Source: Pigmentiphaga litoralis (GTDB taxonomy: Bacteria > Pseudomonadota > Gammaproteobacteria > Burkholderiales > Burkholderiaceae_B). From it: a DNA stretch of 64,000 nt. Both the position numbers and the translations under genes were made by a program. The notes beneath the pieces were generated by a model. That model ran no database searches, was not told the DNA's origin, and saw nothing but the letters and a program-made list of their open reading frames with translations. Shown piece after piece: positions 26,366 through 35,894 of the stretch. Where the stretch lies: the NCBI RefSeq assembly GCF_014651835.1, contig NZ_BMXQ01000002.1, positions 806,001 through 870,000 of the forward strand. Reading direction: 5' to 3'. The number at the start of each line of letters is the position of its first letter. Positions within the stretch are counted from its first letter, which is position 1.

Positions 26366-29300
26366 GTGACCGCACTCAGCCAACTGCTCAACACCTACCG
26401 CAACACAGCCGTCTCAGAACGCGAAAAAGGCACCTACTTTGAAGAGCTGATGGTCTGCTACCTGCGCAACGAAGCCACCTACAAAGACCTGTATGCCAAG
26501 GTGTGGACATACGCTAACTGGGCGGCCGAGCAAGGTCTGGGAAGGACCGATGTAGGCATCGACCTGGTCGCGCAGACCCACACGAGCGAAGTTCACGCGA
26601 TCCAATGCAAGCTGTACGCGCCCGACTACAGGCTGCAAAAGGCCGACATTGACAGTTTTTTCACCGCGTCGGGCAAAAAACCATTCACCCACCGCCTAAT
26701 TGTCTGTACCACCAACCACTGGAGCGCCAACGCCGAGGATGCGCTGATTGGCCAGCAGCCGCCCGTCAGCAAGATTGACCTAAGCGACCTGGAAAACAGC
26801 CAGATCGAGTGGGCGCAGTACCAGCCCAAACAAGCGCCCGTTCTCAAGCCCAAAAAAGCGCTTCGCCCGCACCAGCAAAGCGCATTGAATGCCACTCTGG
26901 CGGGCTTTGAGCGCGAGAGCCGGGGTAAGCTCATCATGGCCTGTGGCACTGGCAAGACGTTCACCAGCCTGAAGCTTGCCGAAGCCTACGCAGGCGCGGG
27001 AAAGCGCGTGCTGTTCCTGGTGCCCAGCCTGTCGCTGCTGTCGCAGACCCTGACCGAATGGACGCAGGAGAGCGCTACGCCCCTGCACAGCTTTGCCGTG
27101 TGTTCCGACAGCGACGTGGGCAAGAAGCGGAAGAAGGACGACGACACGGTTCAAACCTTCACCCACGAGTTGCGCTACCCGGCCACCACCGACGCCGCGC
27201 GGCTGGCATTGGAAATGGGCAAGCGCCATGACGGCGCGCACATGAGCGTGGTGTTCAGCACCTATCACTCAATCGACACCATCAGTAGGGCTCAGAAGGA
27301 ACATAGCCTACCCGCGTTCGACCTCATCGTCTGCGACGAAGCTCACCGCACCACGGGCGCCACCTTTAGCGACGATGACGAAAGCAATTTCGTCAAGGTG
27401 CATGACTCCAGCTTCATCCAGGCCACCAAGCGCCTATACATGACAGCCACGCCGCGCATCTACGGCGACAACGCCAAGGTAAAGGCCGAGACCGACAACG
27501 TGGCGCTGTGCTCCATGGATGACCCGCTGCTGTACGGGCCAGAACTGTATGTCATTAATTTTTCCGAAGCCGTTCGCCTGGGCCTGCTGTGCGACTACAA
27601 GGTAGTGGTGCTGGCCATTGAAGAAACACACGTCAGCCGTCGCCTTCAAGAGCTGCTGAAAAATGACAACAACGAGCTGCGCGTGGACGATGCGGCCAAG
27701 ATCATTGGCTGCTGGAAGGCGCTGGCCAAGCAAGGTATGCACAACGATCTTGTGGGCGACAGCGAGCCCATGAAGCGTGCCGTGGCCTTCTGCCAGGTCA
27801 TCGAGCACAAGAAAGGGAGCAAGACGCACAAGGTCAGCTCCAAGCAAATTGCAGGCATGTTCCAGGCCGTGGTGGAGGCCTACCAGGCCAGCGAAACCGA
27901 CCTGAGCGAAGAGCAAACCAATAGCCCCGACCACAACCTGGCCTGCGAGGCTGAGCATGTGGACGGCAGCATGAGTGCCAGCGAAAAGGAGGCCCTCCTG
28001 ACGTGGCTGAAGGAAGAGCCAGCCGAGAGCACCTGCCGCGTCCTGAGCAATGTGCGCTGCCTGAGCGAAGGCGTGGACGTACCAGCGTTGGATGCGGTGC
28101 TTTTCTTGACCCCTCGTAACTCACAGGTAGACGTGGTGCAGTCTGTGGGCCGAGTCATGCGCATGTCTCCCGGGAAAAAACGCGGATATGTGGTTCTTCC
28201 CGTGGTGATCCCGGCCGGAGTGGAGCCACACGAGGCGCTGAATGACAACCAAACTTACAAGGTGGTGTGGCAAGTTCTGCAGGCCCTACGCTCCCATGAC
28301 GACAAGTTCGATGCCCTAATCAACAAACTTGATCTGATTGGCCGCGACCCGGCCAAAATGGAAGTCATCGCCATCACCGACAAGGTAGAGAAAAAGCAGT
28401 CCGGCAAGGGCAAGGACGGAGGCGACAGCGCAAGCAAGACGCGCAAGAAAAATAAGGATGCCGGGCGCAACGGCTTTAGCATCGGCAACCCCAACGTCCA
28501 CGGCCCCAGCCAGGAAGAATTGCAGGGCAACCTGCAATTCGAGGTGGGCGAGGTGGAAAAAGCCATCTACGCCAAGCTTGTGCAAAAGGTAGGCAACCGC
28601 CACCACTGGGAAGACTGGGCAAACGACATTGCCAAGATTGCCCGCACCCACATCGACCGCATTCAGGGCATTCTGGAGAACCCTGCCAACACTACGGAAA
28701 AGCTGGCCTTCGAGGCCTTTTCTGCAGAGCTACGCGACGACCTGAACAATAGTATCAGCGACGGCGAGATCGTGGAAATGTTGGCCCAGCACCTCATTAC
28801 TAAGCCGGTGTTTGATGCTCTTTTTGCAGACTACAGCTTTGCCGAGCACAACCCCATGTCCAAGGCCATGCAGGAGGTGTTGGAGGCCTTGCACGAGCAC
28901 CGGTTGGACAAGGAAGCCGACACGCTACAAAAATTCTACGACAGCGTGAAGCTGCGCGCCGAGGGCATCGACAGCGCGGAGGGCAAGCAAAAAATTATCG
29001 TTGAGCTGTACGACAAGTTCTTCCGCAACGCCTTCCCCAAGATGACGGAGCGGCTGGGAATCGTATACACGCCTGTGGAAGTGGTGGACTTCATCCTACA
29101 CAGCGTCAACCACCTGCTGCAGCAAGAGTTTGCCCAGACATTAGGCAGCAAGGGCGTACACATCATCGATCCCTTCACCGGTACCGGCACCTTCATCACC
29201 CGGCTTCTGCAATCGGGCCTTATCAGCCCCGAAGAGCTGGCTCACAAATACAAGCACGAGATTCACGCCAATGAAATCGTGCTGTTGGCCTACTACATCG

Positions 29301-31297
29301 CCGCCATCAATATTGAGGCCAGCTACCACAGCCTGGCAGGCGGCAAGTACGTGCCCTTTGAAGGCATCTGCCTGACCGACACCTTTCAGATGTACGAAAA
29401 GGACGACTTGGCCAGCGCCCTGACGGTGGACAACAGCGCGCGGCGTAAACGGCAGAAACAGCTGGATATTCGGGTGATTGTGGGCAATCCGCCATATTCA
29501 GCAGGGCAAACCAACGCGAATGACAACAACGCCAATATCGAGTACCCACAACTCGATACACGCATTCGTACAACTTATGCCGCACGGTCAAATGCAACCA
29601 ACAAAAACGCCTTGTATGACAGTTACATCCGCGCCATTCGCTGGGCATCCGACCGCATCGGTAATGCGGGGATTATTGGCTTTGTGACCAATGCAGGTTT
29701 TCTGGAAGCAAATACCGCTGATGGCCTTCGCAAGTGTTTGTCGGAGGAGTTTTCCAACATTTATGTGTTTCATCTGCGGGGTAATCAGCGCACCAGCGGA
29801 GAAACTTCACGCAGGGAAGGCGGCAAGATTTTTGGCAGTGGCAGCCGCGCTCCGATTGCTATTTCACTGCTTGTCAAGAACCCGCAGACTGCAGAGCACG
29901 GGCGCATCCATTTCCACGACATTGGCGACTACCTGAGCCGGGAAGATAAGCTCGAAAAAATCGAAGCCTTTGCCAGCGTGGCAAGCATTTCTGACTGGCA
30001 GGTCATCACCCCTGACGACCATGGCGACTGGCTCAAGAAGCGCGATGACGGTTTTGCAAAATTTGCTGCTATAGGCGATAAAGATCATCCTTTGGCACTG
30101 CGGATTTTTGACAGTTACTCAAGAGGTATTGCGAGTGCTCGCGACGCCTGGGTTTACAACTCGAGTCGCCAGACTGTGGAATCAAAAATGTCAGGAATGA
30201 TTGACTTCTATAATTCAGAAGTCGACCGATTTAACCTAGCACACCCGGGGCTTGATAAGAAGGCCCGTGAAACCAAAATAGATGAGTTCATTGACGCTGA
30301 TCCTGAAATAATTAGCTGGAATCGGTCATTGAAGCAGGAGTTAACAAAGGGTCGTAAATTTTCATACGAAGCAACTTCCATTGCACTATCGCTGTATCGT
30401 CCATTTACCAAACAGTGGCTTTACTTCAACCGACGATTCAACGACATGGTTTATCAGATGCCGCGCATCTTCCCGGATGCTGATGCTAAGAACTTGGTCA
30501 TCATGACCACCGCCAATGGGGCGAAGAGCTTTAGCCTCACAATAAGCACTGTCTTGCCTGACCTCAATTCGATGGAGGCTGGTGCGCAGTGCTTTCCGCT
30601 ATACCTCTACGATGAAGAAGCGGTTCCAGACAGTGCTACCAACGACATGTTCTCCGAACAGACGGCAGCGCCCCGCAAGCGCCGTGATGCCATCACCGAT
30701 GCCGGACTGGTCCACTTCCAGGAGGCCTACCCAGGCGAAGCTATCAGCAAGGAAGACCTGTTCTATTACGTGTACGGCCTGCTGCACTCACCTGACTACC
30801 GCGAGCGCTACGCCGACAACCTGAGCAAAGAGTTGCCGCGCATTCCCCGCGTTAGAACCGCAGTGGATTTTTGGGCCTTCAGCCTAGCGGGCCGATCACT
30901 GGCAGACCTGCACTTGAGCTACGAAACTGTGACGCCCTATCCCCTGACCATCGAGGCCAAGGGGTCGCTGACGGATGCCGACTACCGCGTAGAGAAAATG
31001 AAGTTTGCCAAGAAGGGTGATAAGAGCACCGTGATATACAACGGCAAGATCACGCTGCGCGGCATCCCAGAAGCCGCCTGGGACTACGTGGTCAACGGCA
31101 AGGCCGCGCTGGACTGGGTCATGGAGCGCCAGAGCGTGAGAACCGACAAGGCCAGCGGCATCGTCAACGACGCCAACAACTGGGCCATCGAGACCATGGG
31201 CAACTACAAGTACCCCCTGGAGCTATTCCAGCGCGTGGTGACAGTGAGCCTGGAGACACAGAAGATCGTAACTGCGCTGCCGAAGCTGGATACCTGA
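26366..31297 (+). CDS. Single-chain restriction-modification enzyme (Type ISP-like: nuclease, helicase, methyltransferase)
   Basis: 1643 residues from GTG 26366, chosen because TALSQLLNTYR...EREKGTYFEELMVCYL matches the usual family N-terminus; GTG 26318 would add 16 residues. Order: Mrr-like PD-(D/E)xK nuclease (GIDLVAQ...AIQCKLY); SF2 translocase with Walker A CGTGKT (about 26940), DEAH in CDEAHR (about 27335), TATP, and motif VI SVGRVMRM; N6-adenine methyltransferase with DPFTGTGTF (about 29167) and NPPY (about 29487); then a C-terminal target-recognition region. LlaGI/LlaBIII-type enzymes have the same order and about this size. It should methylate one strand of its site and cut incoming DNA after translocation. 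The frame is intact. Confidence 0.9.
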   Translation: MTALSQLLNTYRNTAVSEREKGTYFEELMVCYLRNEATYKDLYAKVWTYANWAAEQGLGRTDVGIDLVAQTHTSEVHAIQCKLYAPDYRLQKADIDSFFTASGKKPFTHRLIVCTTNHWSANAEDALIGQQPPVSKIDLSDLENSQIEWAQYQPKQAPVLKPKKALRPHQQSALNATLAGFERESRGKLIMACGTGKTFTSLKLAEAYAGAGKRVLFLVPSLSLLSQTLTEWTQESATPLHSFAVCSDSDVGKKRKKDDDTVQTFTHELRYPATTDAARLALEMGKRHDGAHMSVVFSTYHSIDTISRAQKEHSLPAFDLIVCDEAHRTTGATFSDDDESNFVKVHDSSFIQATKRLYMTATPRIYGDNAKVKAETDNVALCSMDDPLLYGPELYVINFSEAVRLGLLCDYKVVVLAIEETHVSRRLQELLKNDNNELRVDDAAKIIGCWKALAKQGMHNDLVGDSEPMKRAVAFCQVIEHKKGSKTHKVSSKQIAGMFQAVVEAYQASETDLSEEQTNSPDHNLACEAEHVDGSMSASEKEALLTWLKEEPAESTCRVLSNVRCLSEGVDVPALDAVLFLTPRNSQVDVVQSVGRVMRMSPGKKRGYVVLPVVIPAGVEPHEALNDNQTYKVVWQVLQALRSHDDKFDALINKLDLIGRDPAKMEVIAITDKVEKKQSGKGKDGGDSASKTRKKNKDAGRNGFSIGNPNVHGPSQEELQGNLQFEVGEVEKAIYAKLVQKVGNRHHWEDWANDIAKIARTHIDRIQGILENPANTTEKLAFEAFSAELRDDLNNSISDGEIVEMLAQHLITKPVFDALFADYSFAEHNPMSKAMQEVLEALHEHRLDKEADTLQKFYDSVKLRAEGIDSAEGKQKIIVELYDKFFRNAFPKMTERLGIVYTPVEVVDFILHSVNHLLQQEFAQTLGSKGVHIIDPFTGTGTFITRLLQSGLISPEELAHKYKHEIHANEIVLLAYYIAAINIEASYHSLAGGKYVPFEGICLTDTFQMYEKDDLASALTVDNSARRKRQKQLDIRVIVGNPPYSAGQTNANDNNANIEYPQLDTRIRTTYAARSNATNKNALYDSYIRAIRWASDRIGNAGIIGFVTNAGFLEANTADGLRKCLSEEFSNIYVFHLRGNQRTSGETSRREGGKIFGSGSRAPIAISLLVKNPQTAEHGRIHFHDIGDYLSREDKLEKIEAFASVASISDWQVITPDDHGDWLKKRDDGFAKFAAIGDKDHPLALRIFDSYSRGIASARDAWVYNSSRQTVESKMSGMIDFYNSEVDRFNLAHPGLDKKARETKIDEFIDADPEIISWNRSLKQELTKGRKFSYEATSIALSLYRPFTKQWLYFNRRFNDMVYQMPRIFPDADAKNLVIMTTANGAKSFSLTISTVLPDLNSMEAGAQCFPLYLYDEEAVPDSATNDMFSEQTAAPRKRRDAITDAGLVHFQEAYPGEAISKEDLFYYVYGLLHSPDYRERYADNLSKELPRIPRVRTAVDFWAFSLAGRSLADLHLSYETVTPYPLTIEAKGSLTDADYRVEKMKFAKKGDKSTVIYNGKITLRGIPEAAWDYVVNGKAALDWVMERQSVRTDKASGIVNDANNWAIETMGNYKYPLELFQRVVTVSLETQKIVTALPKLDT

Positions 31298-31526
31298 GCT
31301 GATTAAGAGTTAATTCGGTACAGTACAGGTACACAGGTCAGTTTTCGCCGATTTCGCAAGACTTCACTAACTAACTGATCTGTAAGTACTTTTTACTACT
31401 TCAACCTACGCTCAGCTTCACACTGCTTACCCAGACCAAGCACCTCACACAGCGACTCAAAATCCCCTGACTAATGCTGCGCGTCGAAGGCGAGCGGAAA
31501 CGGCCATTTCGGCTTGGAAAGGATCT

Positions 31527-32576
31527 TTACCCGTGATGCGAGGCTCTGTGGCAGTTAGGACAAAGCGCCTGAACGTTCTCCAGCGTATCCTGGCCGTCGT
31601 CGGCTAGCCGTCTGATGTGGTGCACTTCTAGGTACGGGCTCCCATCGCTACTGCGTAGAAACGGAGCTGGTGCTTTGCACATGTCGCAAGTTCCATTAGC
31701 GCGCCGCAAAGCAGCAGCGATTACGAACGGATCGCGTTGAAAGGCCGTGACCTGCGTGACAAATTTTCTGGGTAACGGCGGCGCGTTATTAGCACGAGCC
31801 TCCAGTTCCCTATGCGGCAGAGCCAGTGCCTCCTGCACCTGCCTTTTAAGCAGTTGGTCTGCTACCGAGGCGCGCATCGCATTCGACAACGAATTGTCCA
31901 TATCCCGAACCAACTCAAACCACTTGGATCCGTCCACCTCCCGATGGATCGCTTGGTATCGAAAGGCCCCGTAGAAGGTGAATCGATCTGTAGACTCGTC
32001 GCGCGCAAACGTTAGTATCGGCAGACCGGGCGTGTCCAGGATCGCCTTGTTCGCTGCGAAGTGCTCGCCGAACTTCCCGTTGATGTCCTTGAGAAAATAT
32101 TTAAGCCGTTCACCGCGTTCAAACCATGAGTTTGCGTACTTGCCACCACTCATCGTCGCTTTGATTACGACAAGCTTGGGAGCGCCGTCCGCCTCAACGA
32201 CAAACATTCCGCCCGATCGCGGGTCATAAGCGCGGACGAATATGAGGATGTCAGAGCCGGGATATTGTTCACCGATAACGAAATCCGACGGTCGAGTAGA
32301 ATCGCCGCCCCAAAGCTCAAATCGGTCATTGAAGCTCTGACGGATGTCCTCGAACGTCTTCAGGCCAATCGTTTTCATCTGCCGATGGGTGTCCGAAGAC
32401 TTGACCTGGTCGAACCTCGACAGGTAAACAGAAAGATCACCCACGCGTTTGAAGTTGCTCAGTTGTCGACTTGCGTAGCTAATTTTCTGTTTGATATTTG
32501 CTTGAAGCGTACTCGCTAAGGCAGGTTCGATTACCTGACTGCGCACGAAATGGATCGCTTGCTCGATTGGTTGCAT
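31527..32576 (-). CDS. McrA-like HNH endonuclease with N-terminal recognition region
   Basis: 349 residues. The last 60 residues hold an HNH nuclease: CDMC zinc pair, YLEVHHIRRLADDGQDTLENV (His-His and Asn), then CPNCH. The N-terminal 270 residues are a separate domain with DILIFVRAYDPRSGGMFVVEAD and KATMSGGKYANSW, which I cannot place firmly; similar N-terminal parts occur in modification-dependent McrA-type enzymes and in uncharacterised HNH proteins. Convergent with the restriction-modification gene, 229 bp apart. A role in restricting modified DNA is inference. Confidence 0.72.
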   Translation of the reverse strand: MQPIEQAIHFVRSQVIEPALASTLQANIKQKISYASRQLSNFKRVGDLSVYLSRFDQVKSSDTHRQMKTIGLKTFEDIRQSFNDRFELWGGDSTRPSDFVIGEQYPGSDILIFVRAYDPRSGGMFVVEADGAPKLVVIKATMSGGKYANSWFERGERLKYFLKDINGKFGEHFAANKAILDTPGLPILTFARDESTDRFTFYGAFRYQAIHREVDGSKWFELVRDMDNSLSNAMRASVADQLLKRQVQEALALPHRELEARANNAPPLPRKFVTQVTAFQRDPFVIAAALRRANGTCDMCKAPAPFLRSSDGSPYLEVHHIRRLADDGQDTLENVQALCPNCHRASHHG

Positions 32577-33049
32577 GGCGTATTGAGACCGAGAGATGCT
32601 GAAACTGTGTGCAGGGACTTTAGCTCACCAAGGCAGCGATAAAGGGATTTTTGTGGCGGCGCCAGCACCGACGCCAAGGTCAACGATGTCGTTCATCAAG
32701 TAGCAGGAACTCTCGCGAACAAGTCCTCAGTTTTTGGAATTGCAACGCCGCGGCACCCGTAGAATCGACACTCAAAATCGAAAGTTTGGAACGGCGAATG
32801 ACCCCGTAAGCCGCGCGAACATGGGCTTAGCGCCCCGGCCTGTCACGCCGGGGGTCACGCTTGCTCATCAATGCATTGGCGCGCTGGATGGCGAGGCTTG
32901 ACTGCCTCCGCAAAGCGTTCCGCATTTGCCTGTGCTCACTGGTGGCGAACTGTGTTTGAATGCGGAACGAATTAGCTGGAGAGGTCTGGATTCCTGGCTT
33001 TGTGTACGGAACTTAAAAGCCCCCAACATCAAAGTCTGCACCGATGCCG
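32577..33049. other. 473-bp non-coding gap with attachment-like and inverted-repeat elements
   Basis: No convincing ORF. It contains a tRNA-Asp anticodon-arm fragment (32835-32856) and a 10-bp inverted repeat GTTCCGCATT (32917-32926) / AATGCGGAAC (32959-32968). It separates the HNH gene from the unrecognised reverse-strand gene. Confidence 0.5.
32835..32856 (+). other. tRNA-Asp(GUC) anticodon-arm fragment, candidate attachment core
   Basis: Stem CCGGC, 7-nt loop CTGTCAC containing the GTC anticodon, stem GCCGG, then GGGTC: all 22 bases match the anticodon arm and variable region of a Burkholderiales-type tRNA-Asp as I recall it. The flanks do not form a tRNA, apart from TTAG four bases upstream as in the D-arm. 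Tyrosine integrases often use this part of tRNA genes as crossover core. Confidence 0.55.
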
Positions 33050-33874
33050 TTAAGCTGGGGCGCGGCGAACTTTCGTGATCACGTAGCGTTTCAGGTCGCC
33101 ACGTGCCGTGAAAAATCGTTGCACATCGAGCAGCAGCTTGCCATCAAAGCCACGACTAGGTTGGTGCATTGACCAAGTGAGTCGAGCTCTCTCTCGTCCA
33201 GTTAGACGTGGGTCCAAACTGAACGGGACCGTGCGCTGTTCGTCGTCAGAAAACAATCTGCCGAAACCACTGAGGCGGTTGTATTTTGTGACGTTGCCCA
33301 GCAGATCTACTACAAGCTCAGGTGCAGGGGTCACCGTCACGTATGCCATGCTGGCGTCATCCAGCCGCAGTATTTCGCCTACGCGTGGACGTAACACGGA
33401 TATGGTCATCGGGCGGTCACGATGGATCGGTCGATGCAAGTCGTGCAGTGCAGGTTCAAGTCCCGAAGAAATTTCACCGAGGAAGGGTTCTTGTCGGTCG
33501 GTATAGCTGCGCACATAGTGCGTTGCGGGCTGATGTGGTGCCTGGCCCAGTGCAGCCGACCAAGTCCATTTCATAAAGTCGTAGAAAGCCGACGACACTA
33601 CGCTGAGACCGATCGTAGACGCGACCGGATTTTCCAGTGCGACACTGACAATCTCTGTAAAACTGCCGCGTTGTGGGCCATGTAAATAAATTTCGGCCCC
33701 ATGAACCCGGTCGGCACGCGTGCGGACGTCTTCTTTGTTGATAAAAGCGTGGGTGGTAATCGCGAGCGCGCGCGATAACCCACGTAGCGATTCGGCAGCA
33801 TCGTAAATGTTGAGCTTGCCGTCTTCTGCTAATCCACCGTTGTACGAAATCTTAAATTCAAGGGTTGTCGCCAC
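33050..33874 (-). CDS. Unrecognised cargo protein near the defence genes
   Basis: 274 residues from GTG 33874, chosen because AGGAGA lies 7 bases upstream. The N-terminus (LEFKISYNGGLAEDGKLNIYDAAESLRGLSRALAI) and the segment ASTIGLSVVSSAFYDFMKWTWSAA look like a recurring uncharacterised family (I believe DUF7946-like, unverified). There is one semi-hydrophobic stretch around residues 87-110, no signal peptide and no catalytic motif. It stands alone between the HNH gene and the broken pilin, in lower-GC DNA. Function unknown; a defence or phage-related role is suggested only by its neighbours. Confidence 0.6.
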   Translation of the reverse strand: MATTLEFKISYNGGLAEDGKLNIYDAAESLRGLSRALAITTHAFINKEDVRTRADRVHGAEIYLHGPQRGSFTEIVSVALENPVASTIGLSVVSSAFYDFMKWTWSAALGQAPHQPATHYVRSYTDRQEPFLGEISSGLEPALHDLHRPIHRDRPMTISVLRPRVGEILRLDDASMAYVTVTPAPELVVDLLGNVTKYNRLSGFGRLFSDDEQRTVPFSLDPRLTGRERARLTWSMHQPSRGFDGKLLLDVQRFFTARGDLKRYVITKVRRAPA

Positions 33875-34139
33875 GCACTTGTCTCCTGAAGCCACGGGCG
33901 ACTTTAAGCGACGTAACCGATTATGACAATCTCGGTGTTTCAGCCCGGCCTACTGAGCCGGGTCTCGAGCATTGCAACAGGTGTCCATTTAACATCCGGC
34001 TGCGTTTTCATGTGTCTAAAACAACAAAGCGCTACCTGTAAAATCAAGGGCTTGCGACAGCCGGTACAGTGCAGACAAAAAGACATCGGTAAGTAATAAA
34101 GGCTGACAGATCAAGGACTTACGGCGTTTTTAAAGTGTA

Positions 34140-34382
34140 TTGACCGAATACATCATCATCGTCGCGCTCATTTCCGTCGCGGCAATCGCGGTGTACCAGC
34201 TGTTCGGGCAGGTCGTGCGGTCGCAGACGGCAGCCATGGTGCGCGAGATCGCGGGCGAGGATGGCTCGACCGAATCCAAGGCGGCACAAACGGCTGCGTC
34301 CACTGCCAAGGCCCAGGCGGCCGCGCGCTCGCTCAAGTCGTTCACCGGCAACTCGGCGCTGGCCGGTTCCGGTTCGAAGTAA
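34140..34382 (+). pseudogene. flp: Flp/type IVb pilin lacking its leader, 5' truncated
   Basis: The open frame reads (L)TEYIIIVALISVAAIAVYQLFGQVV..., the mature hydrophobic segment of a Flp-type pilin. A normal gene has a short basic leader ending in Gly just before MTEYIII. Here the codons upstream are TAA AGT GTA TTG, so leader, cleavage site and ATG are gone and only a TTG is available. Homology therefore stops at the prepilin cleavage site, where GC content also changes. It is 9 bases before the TadG-like gene. Loss by insertion of the element to the left is the simplest reading. Confidence 0.65.
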
Positions 34383-34391
34383 GCCGCGATC

Positions 34392-35894
34392 ATGCCTGTG
34401 TCGTGCGTCCGGAATCCGTTGCCGGTCCGGCAGCCGCGGTGGATAGGGCTTGCGCGGCCCGTCCACTCGCCCATGCAGGGCCAGGCGCTCGTCCTTGCCC
34501 TGTTCCTGCTGGCGGCGGGCGCGGCGGGGCTTCTCCAGCTGTTCAACAGCGGGCAGGCCATCCAGGACAAGACCCGGTTGACGCATGCTGTGGATGCGGC
34601 CGCCTACAGCGGCGCGCTCGTGCAGGCCAGGGCGCTCAATTTCCTTGGGTATGCCAACCGGGCGCTGGTCGCGCATCAGGTGGCCATGGCGCATCTCGTG
34701 ACGCTTGCCGCCTGGGCGCAGTTTGGCGATGCGCAGGGCCGGCGCGTGGCGCGCAGCAATCCGCCGGCCAGCTTGATTGCCGGCTTCTTCGGTCCGAGTC
34801 AGGGGGCCGCTTACCTGAGCGCGCGCGGACTGGGCGGGCGGATCGGTGCGCAGGCGCAATGGGGCAGCGGCGGCCTTGCGCTGGCGTATGCCGAACACGA
34901 TCGTGTCGTCCATGACGTGCTGGTGCGCGCCCAGGTCGCGGTGCAGCAGTCGCTGGCCGAGTCGCGACGCGAGGCCATGCGTGCCGTCCTGGCTGCCAAC
35001 GACCACGAGACGCCTGCCGTACTCGATCCCACCTTGTTGTCCGACACCTTGCCCGGCTACGTGCTGCGCTACGGCGGTCAGGCGCGTGAACGTCTCAAAG
35101 CCCTTGTCGAGGCCAGCGTCGAACCCTATGGGTTTCTGGCAGCGCGCAACGACGTCGATCGCAGTCTGCTGCCCATCGACAAACGTTGCCCGCTTGCCCG
35201 GCATGAACTGCGTCGGCGCGGGTCGACCGCGTTGCGGGGTCTGGATACCTGGCGCGCCCTGGATACCCATTCCTATCACGCGCTGCGCTCGAACAAGTGG
35301 ATCGGATGCTACTACCGCGAGTACCCGATGGGCTACGGCATGGTGAGAGGGGTAGATTCGCCCGCCGACGATGACATCGAGTATGTCGATCAGCCGCCCG
35401 AAAATTTCAGCGAAGAGTCTTTTTGGCGGTGGGTGCAGCGCATGCGTAGCTGGACCCTGCTCAACGTGCTGACCAACCCGTACGCGAGCTCGCTGGCGGT
35501 ATCGGGGCAGGCGTCCTGGCCCGGACGAGGACTGCCTTCTTTTGCAGAAATTGCCGGGGCGGGTGTGCCTGGCGAAGCTTCGAGCCTGCGATTTGCAGTG
35601 CGGGTGTATCGCCCTGTTGAGGGGGCCCCGCGCCCGGCTGCGACGTCGGCGACGGCTGTGGCTGACGGCGCATCAAGCCTGTCCGGCGCGGGCGCGATGC
35701 GAATGGCCTCACCAGCTGCTGGAGGCGTCGTGGCCGCCATTGCGGCCGCCGAGACCTTCTATGAGCGCCCGGCAAGACGGGCAGATGGCCGGCATGAAAT
35801 GGCGAGTCTCTTCCAGCCTTACTGGCATGCGCGACTGACGCCGGTGCGGGACGACGAACGTATGCGGGCCCGCAGTCTGCAAGGGGGACGGTGA
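34392..35894 (+). CDS. TadG-like Tad pilus assembly protein
   Basis: 500 residues from ATG 34392; ATG 34473 (MQGQALVLALF) is an alternative. A single N-terminal hydrophobic helix (ALVLALFLLAAGAAGLLQLF) preceded by Gly-Gln resembles the prepilin-like N-termini of TadE/TadG proteins, and DAAAYSGALVQARALNF is a typical following helix. The long rest should be periplasmic. Overlaps the next gene at the stop codon, as do most genes of this locus. Confidence 0.75.
   Translation: MPVSCVRNPLPVRQPRWIGLARPVHSPMQGQALVLALFLLAAGAAGLLQLFNSGQAIQDKTRLTHAVDAAAYSGALVQARALNFLGYANRALVAHQVAMAHLVTLAAWAQFGDAQGRRVARSNPPASLIAGFFGPSQGAAYLSARGLGGRIGAQAQWGSGGLALAYAEHDRVVHDVLVRAQVAVQQSLAESRREAMRAVLAANDHETPAVLDPTLLSDTLPGYVLRYGGQARERLKALVEASVEPYGFLAARNDVDRSLLPIDKRCPLARHELRRRGSTALRGLDTWRALDTHSYHALRSNKWIGCYYREYPMGYGMVRGVDSPADDDIEYVDQPPENFSEESFWRWVQRMRSWTLLNVLTNPYASSLAVSGQASWPGRGLPSFAEIAGAGVPGEASSLRFAVRVYRPVEGAPRPAATSATAVADGASSLSGAGAMRMASPAAGGVVAAIAAAETFYERPARRADGRHEMASLFQPYWHARLTPVRDDERMRARSLQGGR

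Noticed and set aside
32835-32863. Hairpin considered as an ordinary terminator
   Set aside because: No T-tract, and the 7-nt loop with GTC plus the following bases fit tRNA-Asp too closely.
33944-33962. CCCGGC/GCCGGG hairpin after the unknown cargo gene's start
   Set aside because: It lies upstream of the minus-strand gene and has no T-tract in either direction; no role could be assigned.
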